Source of the DNA: Globodera rostochiensis
Lineage: Eukaryota > Nematoda > Chromadorea > Rhabditida > Heteroderidae
Assembly (NCBI GenBank): GCA_018350325.1
Contig: JAEVLN010000013.1
Coordinates: 1,922,001-1,986,000, forward strand
Length of the DNA stretch: 64,000 bases
Direction: 5' to 3'
Below are positions 1-10,864 of this stretch, in pieces (positions within the stretch are counted from its first letter, which is position 1; every line of letters begins with the position of its first letter). The notes beneath the pieces were generated by a model. It had not been told where the DNA came from. It made no database searches and saw only the letters and a list, made by a program, of their open reading frames with translations. The position numbers and the translations under genes are program-made.

Positions 1-819
1 GCATGATCGTATATATTGTCTAAAAAATAAACAATTTTATGTGACAAAAAAAAATGCCCAAACTTCTCAAAAAGGGTAAAAAACAGGGGGGAAGGAAGTA
101 AATTTAAGCCAACTACTTAAAGGAAATTTATTATTAAAAAAACACATTTTTTAGTTAGATTTTTGAGGGTTCAACAGCCCCAACCCTACAAAAAACAAAC
201 CCAATTCGTCGTCATTTAGGAAGTCTGGCGAAGAATTGCGCGTTTTGAATGGACTGCTCGGTGCGAATGGATCGGCAATAAATTGTATCTCTTAAATTTT
301 TTTAGAATTAATTTGAGGTCCAATGTCGTCAACTAAAGTGAAACAAAATTCCCAGAATCAGCAATTTTCTGAGACCAAAATCCGCGAGTTTTTGACCAGG
401 ACCGGAAAAATCCAGGAAATTTCTGCTCTTTTTTCTGCACTATAAAATTGCCAGATTTTCAAGTATTTTTGTCCGGTTTATTCCCCGGTTTCGCTTCAGC
501 AGCCTACGCAACGTCCCCAACCTTATCAAAACAACAAACCCAATTTACCGTCATTTAGAAAGTCGGACGAAGAATTGAGCGTTTTAAATGGACTGCTCGG
601 TGCGGCTTGGTTGACATTTATTTGCTGTACATGCTCGTATGGCATTGTCTAAAAATTAGCAATTGTTTATGTCGCATCAACCAAATTTTATGAAAAAAAA
701 AAACCCGTTTTCTTCAAAAAATTTTAACGCCGGACCCAAGATGCGCTCTATTCTATGATTTCTGGCTCAATTTCTTTTTTTTAACAAAAAAACACTCAAA
801 GAAAAGTAAATATTTTAGA
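1..819. repeat. Non-coding start of window with dispersed repeat pieces
   Basis: No gene recognised. A block of about 97 bp at 174-270 recurs at about 510-607; both include 'atggactgctcggtgcg'. The first 50 bases resemble 628-680 ('cgtat..cattgtctaaaaa'). The spacings differ (336 and 627 bp), so this is not a simple tandem array. It is more likely pieces of a dispersed repeat. Confidence 0.5.
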
Positions 820-1480
820 TATGCACCTATTTGAACACCATGGGGGAGGGAGGGGGGGAGAGGGAAACGAGAGGAACTCAAACCAAAACTCTTTTATTGT
901 CCAATTCGTTTTTAATGGTTAATGAAAGAAAACGCATAAATTCATAAAGGAAAGAAAGAAAAAGCTTCCATTAGATTAGATTGAAATGGCTACCTAAATT
1001 CGAGGCGCCATGCACTCTGTTGCAGCATCGGAAGACGGGAAATGTAATATTTTCATCAATTGGAACAAAAGTGTAGTTGCCAAATTTAATACTTTGTGGA
1101 CAAGCCGAAGCCTTCATCTGACAATGAGAAAGGAGGTACAAATAAAAATACTTAAACAAATTCGGTTGAGGAACACAATTGCCTGACAATCCACATAATG
1201 TCCGGCCTGACAATTCGTATAACGCCAGGGCTTATTTGCGCGGTCGGGGGTCCCCGACCGCTTTCCAAAAATTAAGTCTGCGGGCACCGAACCCCAGTCA
1301 ACCGGAGCTGAACGTAATTCAACCGGCCGGTGAATGGTCGTTGTTTTAGGGAATTGGTGAATACTTTTTTGTATGGGGGATAACGACAAAACTGTGGAAA
1401 TAGTGGAGGAAATAAAGAGGAAAAGAGACGAGAGTAAATGTACAGTGTGACAGACAGCGAAAGAAATGCCTATCTGTCAA
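820..1480. repeat. Segmental duplication, copy A (upstream of UBC gene)
   Basis: Positions 820-1205 match 3239-3610 nearly base for base. A second conserved block at 1348-1480 ('aatacttttttgtatgggg' then a purine-rich stretch ending 'gtgtgacagacagcgaa') matches 3916-4075. The sequence between the two blocks differs in the two copies. Copy A ends about 300 bp before the ubiquitin-conjugating-enzyme start codon and copy B about 115 bp before the histone H2A start, so the second block sits in the promoter-proximal region of both genes. Confidence 0.8.
971..1117 (-). CDS. Possible terminal exon of an unrecognised gene (copy A)
   Basis: Reading leftward, an acceptor-like 'cattgtcag' precedes an open frame beginning MKASACPQSIKFGNY and running 48 codons to a stop. 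It contains 'FRCCNRVHGASNLGSH'. The same frame is open in the duplicate at 3389-3535 with few amino-acid changes, which is the only support for coding. I do not recognise the protein, and no upstream exon can be assigned with confidence, although 'GNCVPQPN' lies just upstream in frame in both copies. It could equally be a non-coding duplicated block. Confidence 0.22.
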   Translation of the reverse strand: MKASACPQSIKFGNYTFVPIDENITFPVFRCCNRVHGASNLGSHFNLI

Positions 1481-1774
1481 AAGTCTCTTTACTTTCCACA
1501 CTATTTCTTTCATTTTTCGTGTCTAACCTTCTTCACTCCTCAACCTCTTGGCGCATCGTCTTCACAAAACACAAACCTAGTGCACGGTTTCAGCTAAGAT
1601 TGACTATAAAATGAAAAAATTTACGCACATTGTCAATTCACTCTATTTCCACTTGCTACATAATCTCATTGTGGTATGAATTAGATTTTTTTTTAAATTT
1701 CTATTCAATTTTTTTTCTATTTTCAGCTGCCCGCAACTCGTCTGTCTGTGCCCCCATTTGTGTGAGTTCCACCA

Positions 1775-2520
1775 ATGGCCGCTTCACGGCTGATGTCTCA
1801 ACTGAATGAACTCCGCGAGCACCCGACTGATGGATTTGCTGTCCGAGGACTCGTTGGCAACAATGTTAGCTTTGAATGACCGACTGTTGCTTGGACTCTG
1901 CTAATGATTCCATTCATTTTCAGATTTACAAGTGGCTTCTGGTCGTGTTTGGTCCGCCTGATACGCCTTAGTGAGTTTGTTTGTTTGTTCTGATGAATTC
2001 GCTTATTTCCCCAACTTTCATTTTTAGCGAAGGCGGCACGTTCATGGCCCAACTGGACTTCCCGAGATCTTACCCGCGACATCCGCCGACGATGCGATTC
2101 CTTACTGATGTTTTTCACCCTAACGGTTGGTTTGAACGCACATTTTTTGGTTATGAAAGTTCACAACAGTTTCCCCTCTCCCACATTTAGTTAGCGAAAT
2201 TGGATTTGTGTGCATCAGCATTCTTCACGCGCCGGGCGCGGACCCTTTTGGCGTAGAGAGTGCGTCAGAACGTTGGCAGTCCATTCACACGGTGGAGTCC
2301 ATTGTCATCTCCGTCCAATCAATGCTGGCAGAGCCGAATTTTGAAAGTCCAGCCAACGTTGCAGCCAGTGTACGTGCTGTAGACAATAAATCCTTATGAA
2401 ACAATATTCCCTTTTTAGGTGATGTATCGCAACGAACCGGAGAGGTACAATGAGAGGCTGCGTCAATGCGTGAAGCTGTCAAATGAAACGTTTGAACAGG
2501 AGGAACAGCAGCAGGAGTAA
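1775..2520 (+). CDS. ubc-7: Ubiquitin-conjugating enzyme E2, UBE2G1/Ubc7 type
   Basis: Five exons (1775-1864, 1924-1970, 2028-2125, 2191-2369, 2419-2520) join without frame error to 171 residues, the usual length of the UBE2G1 family. The fold's landmarks are in order: 'GPPDTPYEGG' near residues 39-49, 'FPRSYPRHPP' near 57-66, the HPN motif at 76-78, the catalytic cysteine at about 86 in 'FVCISILHAPGAD', and the acidic-loop insertion with 'ERWQSIHTVESI' typical of Ubc7-like E2s. The protein takes activated ubiquitin from E1 and passes it to substrates with an E3; UBE2G1 favours K48 chains. The start is the first ATG and gives the normal N-terminus. All introns are 53-66 bp, GT-AG. An acidic, glutamine-rich tail (EQEEQQQE) ends the protein. 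This is one of the few undamaged multi-exon models here. Confidence 0.93.
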
Positions 2521-2905
2521 CAAAGCCAGCCCGTAAAGGACGCGTTGAGTGTGACAATTGGTTCATACATTGGACAGGACCCGATGTGTTGTGATGATTC
2601 TTTCGTAATGAATCTGGTGTGACGTCTATTACTCAATCTCATTTCCATTAATTGATCATTTAACTAGTCATATTGTAAACCCCATTTACATGTGTTGTGT
2701 ACAATCAATTGTTGTATAAATATTCTGTGAACAATACAATCAATCGACAAATACAAAACCCTTTCCCGCAACATTGAGGTCTGCTAAAGGAGAATAAGCT
2801 GCGTTTGAAAGTGAAAGTAGTTCCTCTGGGGGTTCTGTTAGCTTGTGTAACGAAATTTGTCGAGGATAATCGTGATGTCAGTGTCCAATTTTTTTGGTTT
2901 TGTAA

Positions 2906-3055
2906 GTCTCCGAGGGGACGAAGTACACCTCGTCAAAATGAGACGCTGGCGGTGAAGCGAATCTTCCACAAAATTAACCCAAACGGCCCTCTTTAGGGCC
3001 ACAAATGTGCAAATGGACGAAAGTGACATGAAATTAATTTGTTTTGTTTGTACGT
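2906..3055 (+). pseudogene. Detached 3' end of histone H2B (coding tail plus 3' UTR)
   Basis: The sequence corresponds, in opposite orientation, to the end of the H2B gene at 6512 and its 3' flank. 'TCCGAGGGGACGAAG' is followed directly by the codons for YTSSK and a stop at 2939-2941, with the 12 bases encoding AVTK lost. Homology continues through the histone stem-loop into 'gtgacatgaaatt'. Upstream of 2906 the sequence is unrelated to H2B, so no complete histone is encoded. It is an inverted, truncated duplicate lying about 3.5 kb from its parent. Confidence 0.85.
2985..3000 (+). promoter_or_regulatory. Histone mRNA 3' stem-loop
   Basis: GGCCCT-CTTT-AGGGCC is a perfect six-pair stem with a four-base loop, flanked by 'caaac' and 'acaaa'. 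It matches the metazoan replication-dependent histone 3'-end element bound by SLBP. Here it belongs to a gene fragment. Confidence 0.85.
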
Positions 3056-3238
3056 ATAAATTTGATGCGCTCAGTGCTGTTGAAACAGCAAATTTTGCCA
3101 ATAAAATTAGCGAGTCCGGTCAAAGTAGCGAGTTGGGTGTGGTGGGTGATGCAGTTGTTGAATGATATTGTCGGTGGCGTTCCCAAAAATTCTCAAAGGA
3201 TGGATATTGAAATTAGCAAAAATTTTTCTAGGAAACGT

Positions 3239-4090
3239 AAATATTTTAGATATGCACCCATTTGAACACCAAAATAGGGGGAAAACGAGAGGAACTCAAA
3301 CCAAAACTCTTTTATTGTCCAATTCTTTTTTTAATAGTTAATGAAAGAAAACGCATAAATCATAAAGGAAAGAAAGAAAAAGCTTCCATTAGATTAGATT
3401 GACATGGCTACCTAAATTCGAGGCGCCATGCACTCTGTTGCAGCATCGGAAGACGGGAAATGTAATTTTTTCATCAATTGGAACAAAATTGTAATTGCCA
3501 AATTTAATACTTTGTGGACAAGCTGAAGCCTTCATATCTGACAATGCGAAAGGTACAAATAAAAATCCTAAAACAAATTCGGTTGAGGAACACAATTGCC
3601 TGACAATCCGCATAAGAGTGTGGGTCGTTTGGGCCCCGCCGTTTGGGCCCCAGGGACATTTGAAGTGCCATAACTTTTCTTGGAACTATCCAAACGAAAC
3701 AAATTGGGTACCATTCGGTTTAGAAGCTATTATCTAGCAGGGACTAAACGATCATTTAAATCTTTAAAAAGTTATGGTTTAAAAAGAGCGAAAACCTATG
3801 TTTTGTGGTTCGATTATAACTTTTTTGAAAAGGATTTAATTACCTTGTTGATTTGAATATAAAATCTATCCAACAAAAGCTTTCGATTGATACCAAATTT
3901 GTTTCGTCGTTGCTTTAAGGAAATTGTCAATACTTTTTTGTATGGGGTGCAAACGAGTGCAAGAGATAACGACAAAAGTGTGGAAATAGTGGAGGAAATA
4001 GAGAGGAAAAGAGACTAGAGTAAAAGATGAGAGAGGCAGTGAAATGTGCAGTGTGACAGACAGCGAGAGAAATGTGTGTCTAACAATTCG
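3239..4090. repeat. Segmental duplication, copy B (upstream of histone H2A)
   Basis: Direct repeat of 820-1480, with an extra segment of about 300 bp at about 3615-3915 that copy A lacks. The right-hand block at 3916-4075 lies just 5' of the H2A start. Confidence 0.8.
3389..3535 (-). CDS. Possible terminal exon of an unrecognised gene (copy B)
   Basis: Counterpart of 971-1117. The frame MKASACPQSIKFGNYNFVP... stays open to a stop after 'SHVNLI', with mostly conservative changes from copy A. The acceptor is 'cgcattgtcag', followed by an extra ATA before the ATG. Function unknown; may not be coding. Confidence 0.22.
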   Translation of the reverse strand: MKASACPQSIKFGNYNFVPIDEKITFPVFRCCNRVHGASNLGSHVNLI

Positions 4091-4203
4091 AATTTCTATG
4101 CCAATTTTTTGTATTTAAACTTCCAATTTTTCAATTTGCTCACAGTCTCTGGCTGACAAACGCAACAAATTTTCTTCTGTGCTCTTCTCGATTCAACAAC
4201 AAA

Positions 4204-4739
4204 ATGTCTGGACGCAATAAGCGAGTCAAAGCGAAGAAAGGCGGACACTCGCGTTCTTCACGTGCCGAAGTTATATTCCCCGTCGGGCGTATTCATCGTT
4301 TGCTGCGTAAAGGTAAGGCAAAAGCGCACAATGTGAAAATTGCAAAATCTTGAAAAAAGCAATTTTAGAAATTCAAATCCGTTGATGATATTCTTCAGTT
4401 TTTCCCCAAATTTCAGGAAAATTCGCCGATCGTGTGGGAGCCAGCGCCCGTCTATCTGGCTGCGGTGCTGGAGTACCTCGTGGCCGAAGTGGTCGAGTTG
4501 GCCGGCAAGACCGCACAGGACAACAACAAGAAGCGGGTCAACCCCCGCCATTTGCAGTTGGCAATCCGTAACGATGAGGAGTTGAGCACGGTCGGTGAAC
4601 TTACAAACGTTGGACTTGTTAGAAAATTGTTTTTGTTCATTTTCAGCTTTTCTCTGGTGTGATCATTTCTCAGGGCGGTGTGTTGCCGCACATCCAGGCA
4701 GAAGTTCTGCCCAAGCGGGTGTTTAACAAAAGGCGTTGA
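4204..4739 (+). CDS. Histone H2A-like protein, intron-containing, frame broken in exon 2
   Basis: Three exons (4204-4312, 4417-4590, 4647-4739) give a histone fold of the H2A type. N-terminus is [20 protein letters not shown], then '[13 protein letters not shown]', '[17 protein letters not shown]', '[15 protein letters not shown]' and '[15 protein letters not shown]', ending 'NKRR'. It would pair with H2B in the nucleosome. The frame shifts at about 4443-4450: codons read V-G-A-S-A, then two bases appear to be missing before P-V-Y-L, in a GCGC stretch, so as written the protein stops early. Either a two-base consensus error or a pseudogene. The tail is short, and the '[12 protein letters not shown]' segment differs from canonical H2A 'ELNKLLGRVTIA', suggesting a variant. 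There is no histone stem-loop after the stop; an AATAAA lies at 4846-4851, so the mRNA is probably polyadenylated and not tied to replication. Confidence 0.85.
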
Positions 4740-4935
4740 GCAGCAGCAGCAGAAGACGACGGATTTGTTAATATAGAAATCTCATGCTGTTGTTATATGT
4801 ATTCTCTTCCTCTGGTCATTCAATTGTCATTTCTCTGTTAATTGTAATAAATGGAGTCCCAAATTATGGATTTTGAGAAAAGGGATCGAAGACCAAAGGG
4901 CATATAATCTTTTGGGTCCGGCCAAATTCAATCTC

Positions 4936-5030
4936 ATCGCCTGCTGAACTCGACAAATTGCCTCCCCCGTTTTTATCCAACGATAGGCAGAGTCACCTCC
5001 CCCTATTTTTGATTTAGAAAAAACCCCTAT
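4936..5030 (+). repeat. Short duplicated block (also at 5960-6050)
   Basis: The text 'catcgcctgctgaactcgac' and following 'aaattgcctcccccgt...cacctccccctatttttga' recurs with substitutions at 5966-6050. In the second place it overlaps the end of a possible exon. Confidence 0.7.
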
Positions 5031-5185
5031 TTCCTTAGTTAATCTTCTCTTCTGCTTTGTTGTCGTTCTCGTCGCTTCCTTACTGTATTTTGCCAACAAA
5101 TTTGGGTCCGGGAAATTCGAAATCGGGTCGAAAATGGTGTCGGATTCGGAATTTTACATATTTTGTTGTTAGAATTCTTCTAAAA

Positions 5186-5422
5186 ATGAATGGTCCCAGC
5201 GGAAATGACACTCGTCCCAGTGCAAATGACACCCGGTCCGTTCTCACTGCTAATAATCCGCTGAAGCGTCGGGTCAGCTTCCGTGACATGCCGAACACCC
5301 AGTGAGAAAAAACACGATTTTTTTTCGGAATTATCTATTCGGTTCTTTTTCAGCGAGTACGAGTATACGTCTCGGCCTCGACAGTGGCGCAAACGCCGAC
5401 CAAACTGCTCATGGTTTTGATT
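5186..5422 (+). CDS. Small protein with an RVSF (PP1-docking type) motif
   Basis: Exon 1 (5186-5301) starts at ATG and reads MNGPSGNDTRPSANDTRSVL, then 'NNPLKRRVSFRDMP'. It splices at CA|GTGAG to exon 2 at 5354 (HEYEYTSRPRQWRKRR...) and stops at 5422, 58 residues in all. KRRVSF fits the RVxF consensus by which many regulators bind protein phosphatase 1, and a basic RRVSF near the N-terminus is also seen in the kinetochore protein KNL1. Nothing else in these residues proves that link. The second exon is also open in another frame, so this may be the start of a longer gene whose frame is damaged. Exons at 5671-6045 might belong to it. Confidence 0.45.
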
Positions 5423-5670
5423 TACATAGATCAAAAAAGTCTGCCTAGGTCTATGCGCCGACGGACAGTGGCATGCCATCCCATGTCCCCCCCCCCCTCC
5501 CTAAAATGGTGTTAACAATCGATGCGAGCGAGTTTTCTTTTGTTCAAGCAACTCCATGCCTTTCGAATGTATATTTTTTGGATGAATGGGGAGAGCTCAT
5601 CAATATGTCAGCCGAAGAATAAACAATTATCGAACTTTTTGTCTTTTTAAAAATCAATTTTATTCCAAAG

Positions 5671-6045
5671 GTTGACGAATTTGGCCAAATACGGGGCGAT
5701 TAACGTACAAATGAACCATACCCATGTCATCAGCACACTCCGTTCCATGGCCGTAAGTGTTTGAAAGGGTAATTTTTTATAAACCCAAATTTTCAACAAA
5801 AAAAAAATCATTCGAATTTGTCACAATGCTCGGGCGGTTCTTTGTGCCTATGTCGAGCGACCGAAAAATGTATATTTTCTAAGGTCTGCTCAGCTTCACG
5901 GCGAGCAACGCCGAGTTGGTGATGCTCAACGAACTGACAAAACGCCATGGCGATTCCTATCCAATGCCATCGCCTACTGAGCTGGACAAACTGCCTCCTC
6001 CCTCCGTTATCAAACCACGTCCAAGACCGTCCCCTCCCCCCTATT
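5671..6045 (+). CDS. Two exon-like segments of an unrecognised gene
   Basis: The segment 5671-5752, between a 'ttccaaag' acceptor and a GTAAGT donor, reads 'LTNLAKYGAINVQMNHTHV...STLRSMA'. The segment from about 5884 reads 'LLSFTASNAELVMLNELT', then a proline-rich tail to a stop near 6045. The two do not join in phase as written; one base is missing or extra at the junction. The composition looks protein-like and lies in the same direction as the RVSF exon at 5186. I cannot name the family. Confidence 0.35.
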
Positions 6046-6453
6046 TTTGAGACAAAACCTTTGGTAATACTCCAGTCTGTTCTCCGAAAACCCCCAGGAA
6101 AACATTTTTTTATGCTTTAAAACACTAAAAATATTCAAAAAAAGAGGGGAGGGGGGGACAAACTGGAGTGTTACTAGGGATCGGATTTATATTGACTAAC
6201 AAGTCGTTCCAATTCAAATTTTTGAAATGAACTAATTTTAGGCTTCTCCATGATAAGCTATTTGCAAATAAAAGTCGATCCCCAAGGTATTTATTACCAA
6301 ACCTTTTTCTTTCGTCAATTTTCTACAGTTTTTTGAATGATTTTGAGGTTAAAATGATTTCTGGAAATTGTGATTTTTTCGAAGAGCAGATCAAATTTAT
6401 AGGTACAAACAAACAAATCAATTTCATGTCACTTTCGTCCATTTGACATTTGT

Positions 6454-6469
6454 GGCCCTAAAGAGGGCG
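6454..6469 (-). promoter_or_regulatory. Histone mRNA 3' stem-loop of the H2B gene
   Basis: On the minus strand, about 43 bases after the H2B stop, CGCCCT-CTTT-AGGGCC matches the histone 3' element except that the outermost pair is C-C, not G-C. The detached copy at 2985-3000 keeps the full six-pair stem. The element marks this gene as replication-dependent despite its two introns. Confidence 0.8.
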
Positions 6470-6511
6470 TTTGGGTTAATTTTGTGGAAGATTCGCTTCA
6501 CCGCCAGCGTC

Positions 6512-7089
<578 letters not shown>

Positions 7090-7339
7090 TTTTCTTTGTT
7101 AGAGAATGAAGAAGAAAATGAAACAGCGTAGAGTAGCGAATCGATTGTTTTGCTTTCCAAGGAAGTGAGGAATGAGCAGAAATCCACACTTTTATGCTGT
7201 AAAGGGAGTGGACACGCCCATCTGGTGTCACAACCCAAGGTTGTAGCGGAGCTTAGAGAAAGAGTGTGTGTATGTCAGAGTGATAGCGTCCTTTTTCAAA
7301 TGAATTTTTAACGCGAATTAAATTACCCACGCATTTTCC

Positions 7340-8390
7340 TAGCTTTAATTTTCCAAAAAAATTCGTTCGTTCGTCCTTCCGTCTTTTCGGAGGTTTTTAA
7401 ATCCTTTAGGTCAAGAAACACAAACATGGCATATCGAATTCCAAATCGACATTTGAAGATTAAAAAATAGATTTTGGCATAATAATGTTTTATACCGGAG
7501 CAACCACGATTGGGCGTCTGACACGTCGGGCGCTCTGATGATTTGGCCGTGTTTTTTTTATTTTCTCAAGAAAAGAAGCAGCAAATAAATGCCTATTTTT
7601 TCTGAAGCTTTGTTTTGGTGAGTTTTCGTCGTTTTACGAAGCTATTCGGTGCCAAAAGCACTCATTTTTTCAAAAAATTTTGCGTTAAATTTTTCTTGCC
7701 CGAAAATGCACAACCTTTGCGCAAGTTTTTCAAGCATTTTTCGCCGACAGCGAGGCCCCGCCGCTGAGACTATGCCTTCCCAGCGGGCAGCCGACGCCCG
7801 CCCGCCTGCACATAAATTGCTCTGACCGCTTGCATCGCGTCTTTTCCCTTTGTGTATTATGGCCAAGTGAATATTTTGCTGAAAAAAACGAACGAAGCAT
7901 GAAAAATACGACAAATTCGTTGATCGTTCAGAGTCGAATGGCTCAAGTGTCAGCAATTGTCTTTTTTGGTTTTTGATATATTGGCTCTTTGGGTTTGATA
8001 TATTGGCTCTTTTCGTTTTTGATAGATTGGCTCTTTTCGTTTTTGATAGTTGGCTCTTTTGGGTTTGATAGATTGGCTCTTTTCTTTTGATAGATTGGCT
8101 CTTTTTGCATGAATTGAATGGCTCTTTTTTGCAATGAATTGAATGGCTCTTTTTTGCAATGAATTGATGGCTCTTTTTTGCAATGAATTGGATGGCTCTT
8201 TTTTGCAATGAATTGGATGGCTCTTTTTGCAATGAATTGAATGGCTCTTTTTTGCAATGATGAATTGGATGGCTCTTTTATTAGAATTAAAAAATAGATG
8301 CAATGATCAACTGATAGTGAGCAGAAGAACTGGCCTTTTATAGAATTTCAGTAAGGAATTTGTGAAAAATGATAAAACATAACGCCAAAC
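7340..8390. repeat. Dispersed repeat copy A with internal minisatellite
   Basis: Three blocks recur in the same order at 48566-49760: 7345-7525 ('ttcggaggtttttaa...ccacgattgggcgtc'), 7705-7955 ('gcacaacctttgcgcaag...ttcgttgatcgttcag') and 8285-8390 ('aatagatgcaatgatcaac...ataacgccaaa'). Between the last two lies a minisatellite at 7965-8280. It has two sub-families: five or so units of 'gattggctcttttcgttttt' type, and eight or so of 26-27 bp 'gaattgatggctcttttttg' type. The strand opposite is open in several frames only because the unit lacks stops. Copy A has about 190 bp at 7525-7700 absent from copy B, and lacks the heat-shock-protein fragment that copy B carries. No terminal inverted repeat was found. 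Confidence 0.8.
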
Positions 8391-8836
8391 GTTAGCACAA
8401 ATATTCCTCAAAAGAAAATTTTTTTTTTTTTTGAAAAAAGATCTTCTTGAGTTTTTTTGCACGAGCTTGCCAACTAAATTGTTTTTTTTGCACTGAGCTT
8501 GGCAACTAAATTGTCTATCCAAAAATCAAAATGTTTTTTAACATTTTTTAGAAAAAAGTTGAAAAAAACCGCAGAAATCATTTTTCCAGAAATTCTCTAA
8601 ACTCCAGCAAATTTTGGTTGCAGTCCAGATTTGCTCAAAAAATCAGTAGGGCTGGAATTTTTGGGCTTTTTACCTATTTTTTCGTAAACATTTTCTAGTA
8701 TAAAACTCAATATTTGTTGCTTTTATTGCTTGATTTCACTCGTGACAATATATTGAATGCACAATATTTTTGAATTTCCTTTTTTTTACTTTTTCTTTTT
8801 AAGACGTTCCGATGGTCTTGGATTCGTCGTTTTTCA

Positions 8837-10864
8837 ATGTTTTTTGGTGCAGCTATTTTGCTGCTGTATTTCTCACGAGCCGTTGTTTGCATTGGAGCCT
8901 CCGTTGTGGGTGGTTCAGGTTGTTGGCGCGTTTGCAGCATTTTTTCTATTCATTTTTCTACAATTTTCAGCGAAAGCGCGATTTGTATGAGCGAATGACA
9001 TTTGTATGGAGACGCAACGAAAGCAATTCGAGGAGTTCGGAATGCGTCCCATCATGCCATTGCGACTCCGATGAACACAACGCTTTGGTTGAAATGCTTT
9101 GAATGGTTCGTGTTTGTACACATTCGTCTTGAGCAACTGCATCATTTTCAGTTTGCATCCGGACCGATGCGAAGAGTTGGAGGACGTATGGAAGCCGAGC
9201 CCGTCGATCATCGGACGTAAAATTCAAAATTCCTCGCAAAAATTCGCGAAGTTTGTGTTTTGTGTTAAAGGAAAATTGCTAAAACCTGGCACGTTTTTTA
9301 GAAACTTATTCGTTCTCAACTCAAAAGTGGTGTTGGTAAAATTGAGCTGGCGATTTGGCAAAGTATCGATGGGAACGATTGGATGTGAAGAAGAAGAAGT
9401 GGACAATGCACTGCGACAATATGACAAGGAAGGCGGCAGGGACAACGAGTCGGCGGTCATCAACTTATTGAAGAGTACGCGTTGAGATTTTGCTTTTGAA
9501 GAGACATGAAGTCAAGTTAAATTGCATGTTCTCTTTAAGGGTCATGTCGAAAGAGGACGAGAACATGAAGAACCTGTTCATCGTGACCATTTGGAATTGG
9601 AAATGCGTCACATTGACTGGACAAAAAGTGGCTGGTACCGGTGTGTCAGCCGTACGACGAAGGGGAACAAAATGGAGATGAACATTTCGCAAATGTATTA
9701 CTGGACATACTGAACACTTTCCGTCCTATCATGGTAATACTTTTTATTTAATTTTAAGCTAAACATTTTTTTTTTAAGTATAATGTCGCCGACGACAAGC
9801 CAAAAGAAGTCGATGAAGCAGACTTTTCCAACAGGACGATAAACAAAAAGCCGAAGGTGGAGCTGTATTGGCACCGGAGTGAGTGGACACCGTGCAACAA
9901 ATGTGGGGACAGAGTGGGCGAGCGACGCCGAACAAAGTCCTGCTATCTGAAGGTCGTAGTAACTTACAAAAATTGTCATTTTTGCGGAACTCTGGGTACT
10001 ATTAATGTTGGGGTCACTTCTTTTGTTTTTAGCGTAATGGAATGTTACCGACAACGTGCCGCCCCCTATGCTGTGTTCTCTGTGTTTGGCAAATTGCCCT
10101 GCCACAGCACGTTAATACCGACGAGTTGAAGTCCGCAACTGAGCCAAAATCTGACATTCTACGAAGAATTTACCAATGCAAGTAGTAGTTGACTTCTTTG
10201 TTGTTGTGTTCAGTTTCCAAGCAATCGTTTTTTCTCTCCTTCAGAAACCGTGCACGCCGGCCAAGCAGCGACAACGACAGGGTGCGTAAAGTGAAATCAC
10301 GAGACAGGCCGAGAAGAAGTGCTGGACGTGCTGCCGGCGGGCGAGTTTAGCACAACGAACGCCTACCACCCCTGGCACCACCGATCATTCGGCGAACAAT
10401 ATTGTGTGTGTTTGTTTCTATGTTTGTTTTTTTTTTGTTTTAATTTTTACAATTTAAAGGCAACTGAAAGTATTGGCTGATGATGGACTGCTCCAATCAA
10501 GATGCGACGGCGTTGATTTGGCGCAAAAGATTTGTTGAGATGAATGGGACGCGCATTGTCTCGTGGGAGGACGGGAGAGAGAGGCAACGCGGGTGCTCAC
10601 TTCGCGTGGAATATTTATGATACAGTCGGCAAGGCTCGAGGACGCCGGCTCTATTCGTGAGTTTGCGCAATAATTTTTCAAAAATTTTTATTTTGTTTTT
10701 GCTCATTTTTGAAGTTGCACTGCTTATCCAAGTGGCCACATTCTGCGCACCTTCCGAGTGTTCATCACATTGGAGATCGATCTGCAGAAGTGTTGGCGGC
10801 CATGTCCATCTTGGTCAGATCGTTGTTCTCCTCTTTCTTTTGCTTATTCTTTTTGATTTATTAA
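8837..10864 (+). CDS. Ig- and thrombospondin-type membrane protein, frame broken in several places
   Basis: Exons at about 8837-8929, 8971-9105, 9152-9216, 9293-9474, 9540-9733, 9779-9952, 10033-10181, 10245-10400, 10460-10656 and 10715-10864. The start ATG opens a signal-peptide-like stretch (MFFGAAILLLYFSRAVVC). An Ig-like segment ends 'WTKSGWYRCVSR'. A thrombospondin type-1-like motif follows ('WHRSEWTPCNKCGDRVGERR'), then a second Ig-like domain with 'MMDCSNQ', 'LIWRK' and 'SARLEDAGS', and 'SGHILRTFRVFIT'. A hydrophobic C-terminus (VLAAMSILVRSLF..FFCLFFLIY) would be the membrane anchor, so type I topology is inferred. Reading this protein requires at least five one- or two-base corrections (near 9100, 9708, 10575, 10651 and 10785), each in a repeated-base context. 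It is therefore either badly called sequence or a recent pseudogene. Ligand unknown. Confidence 0.6.

Noticed and set aside
7642..8303. A 196-codon minus-strand frame rich in 'KKSH/KRAIQFI'
   Set aside because: It reads through a 26-27 bp minisatellite in several frames at once and has no family match.
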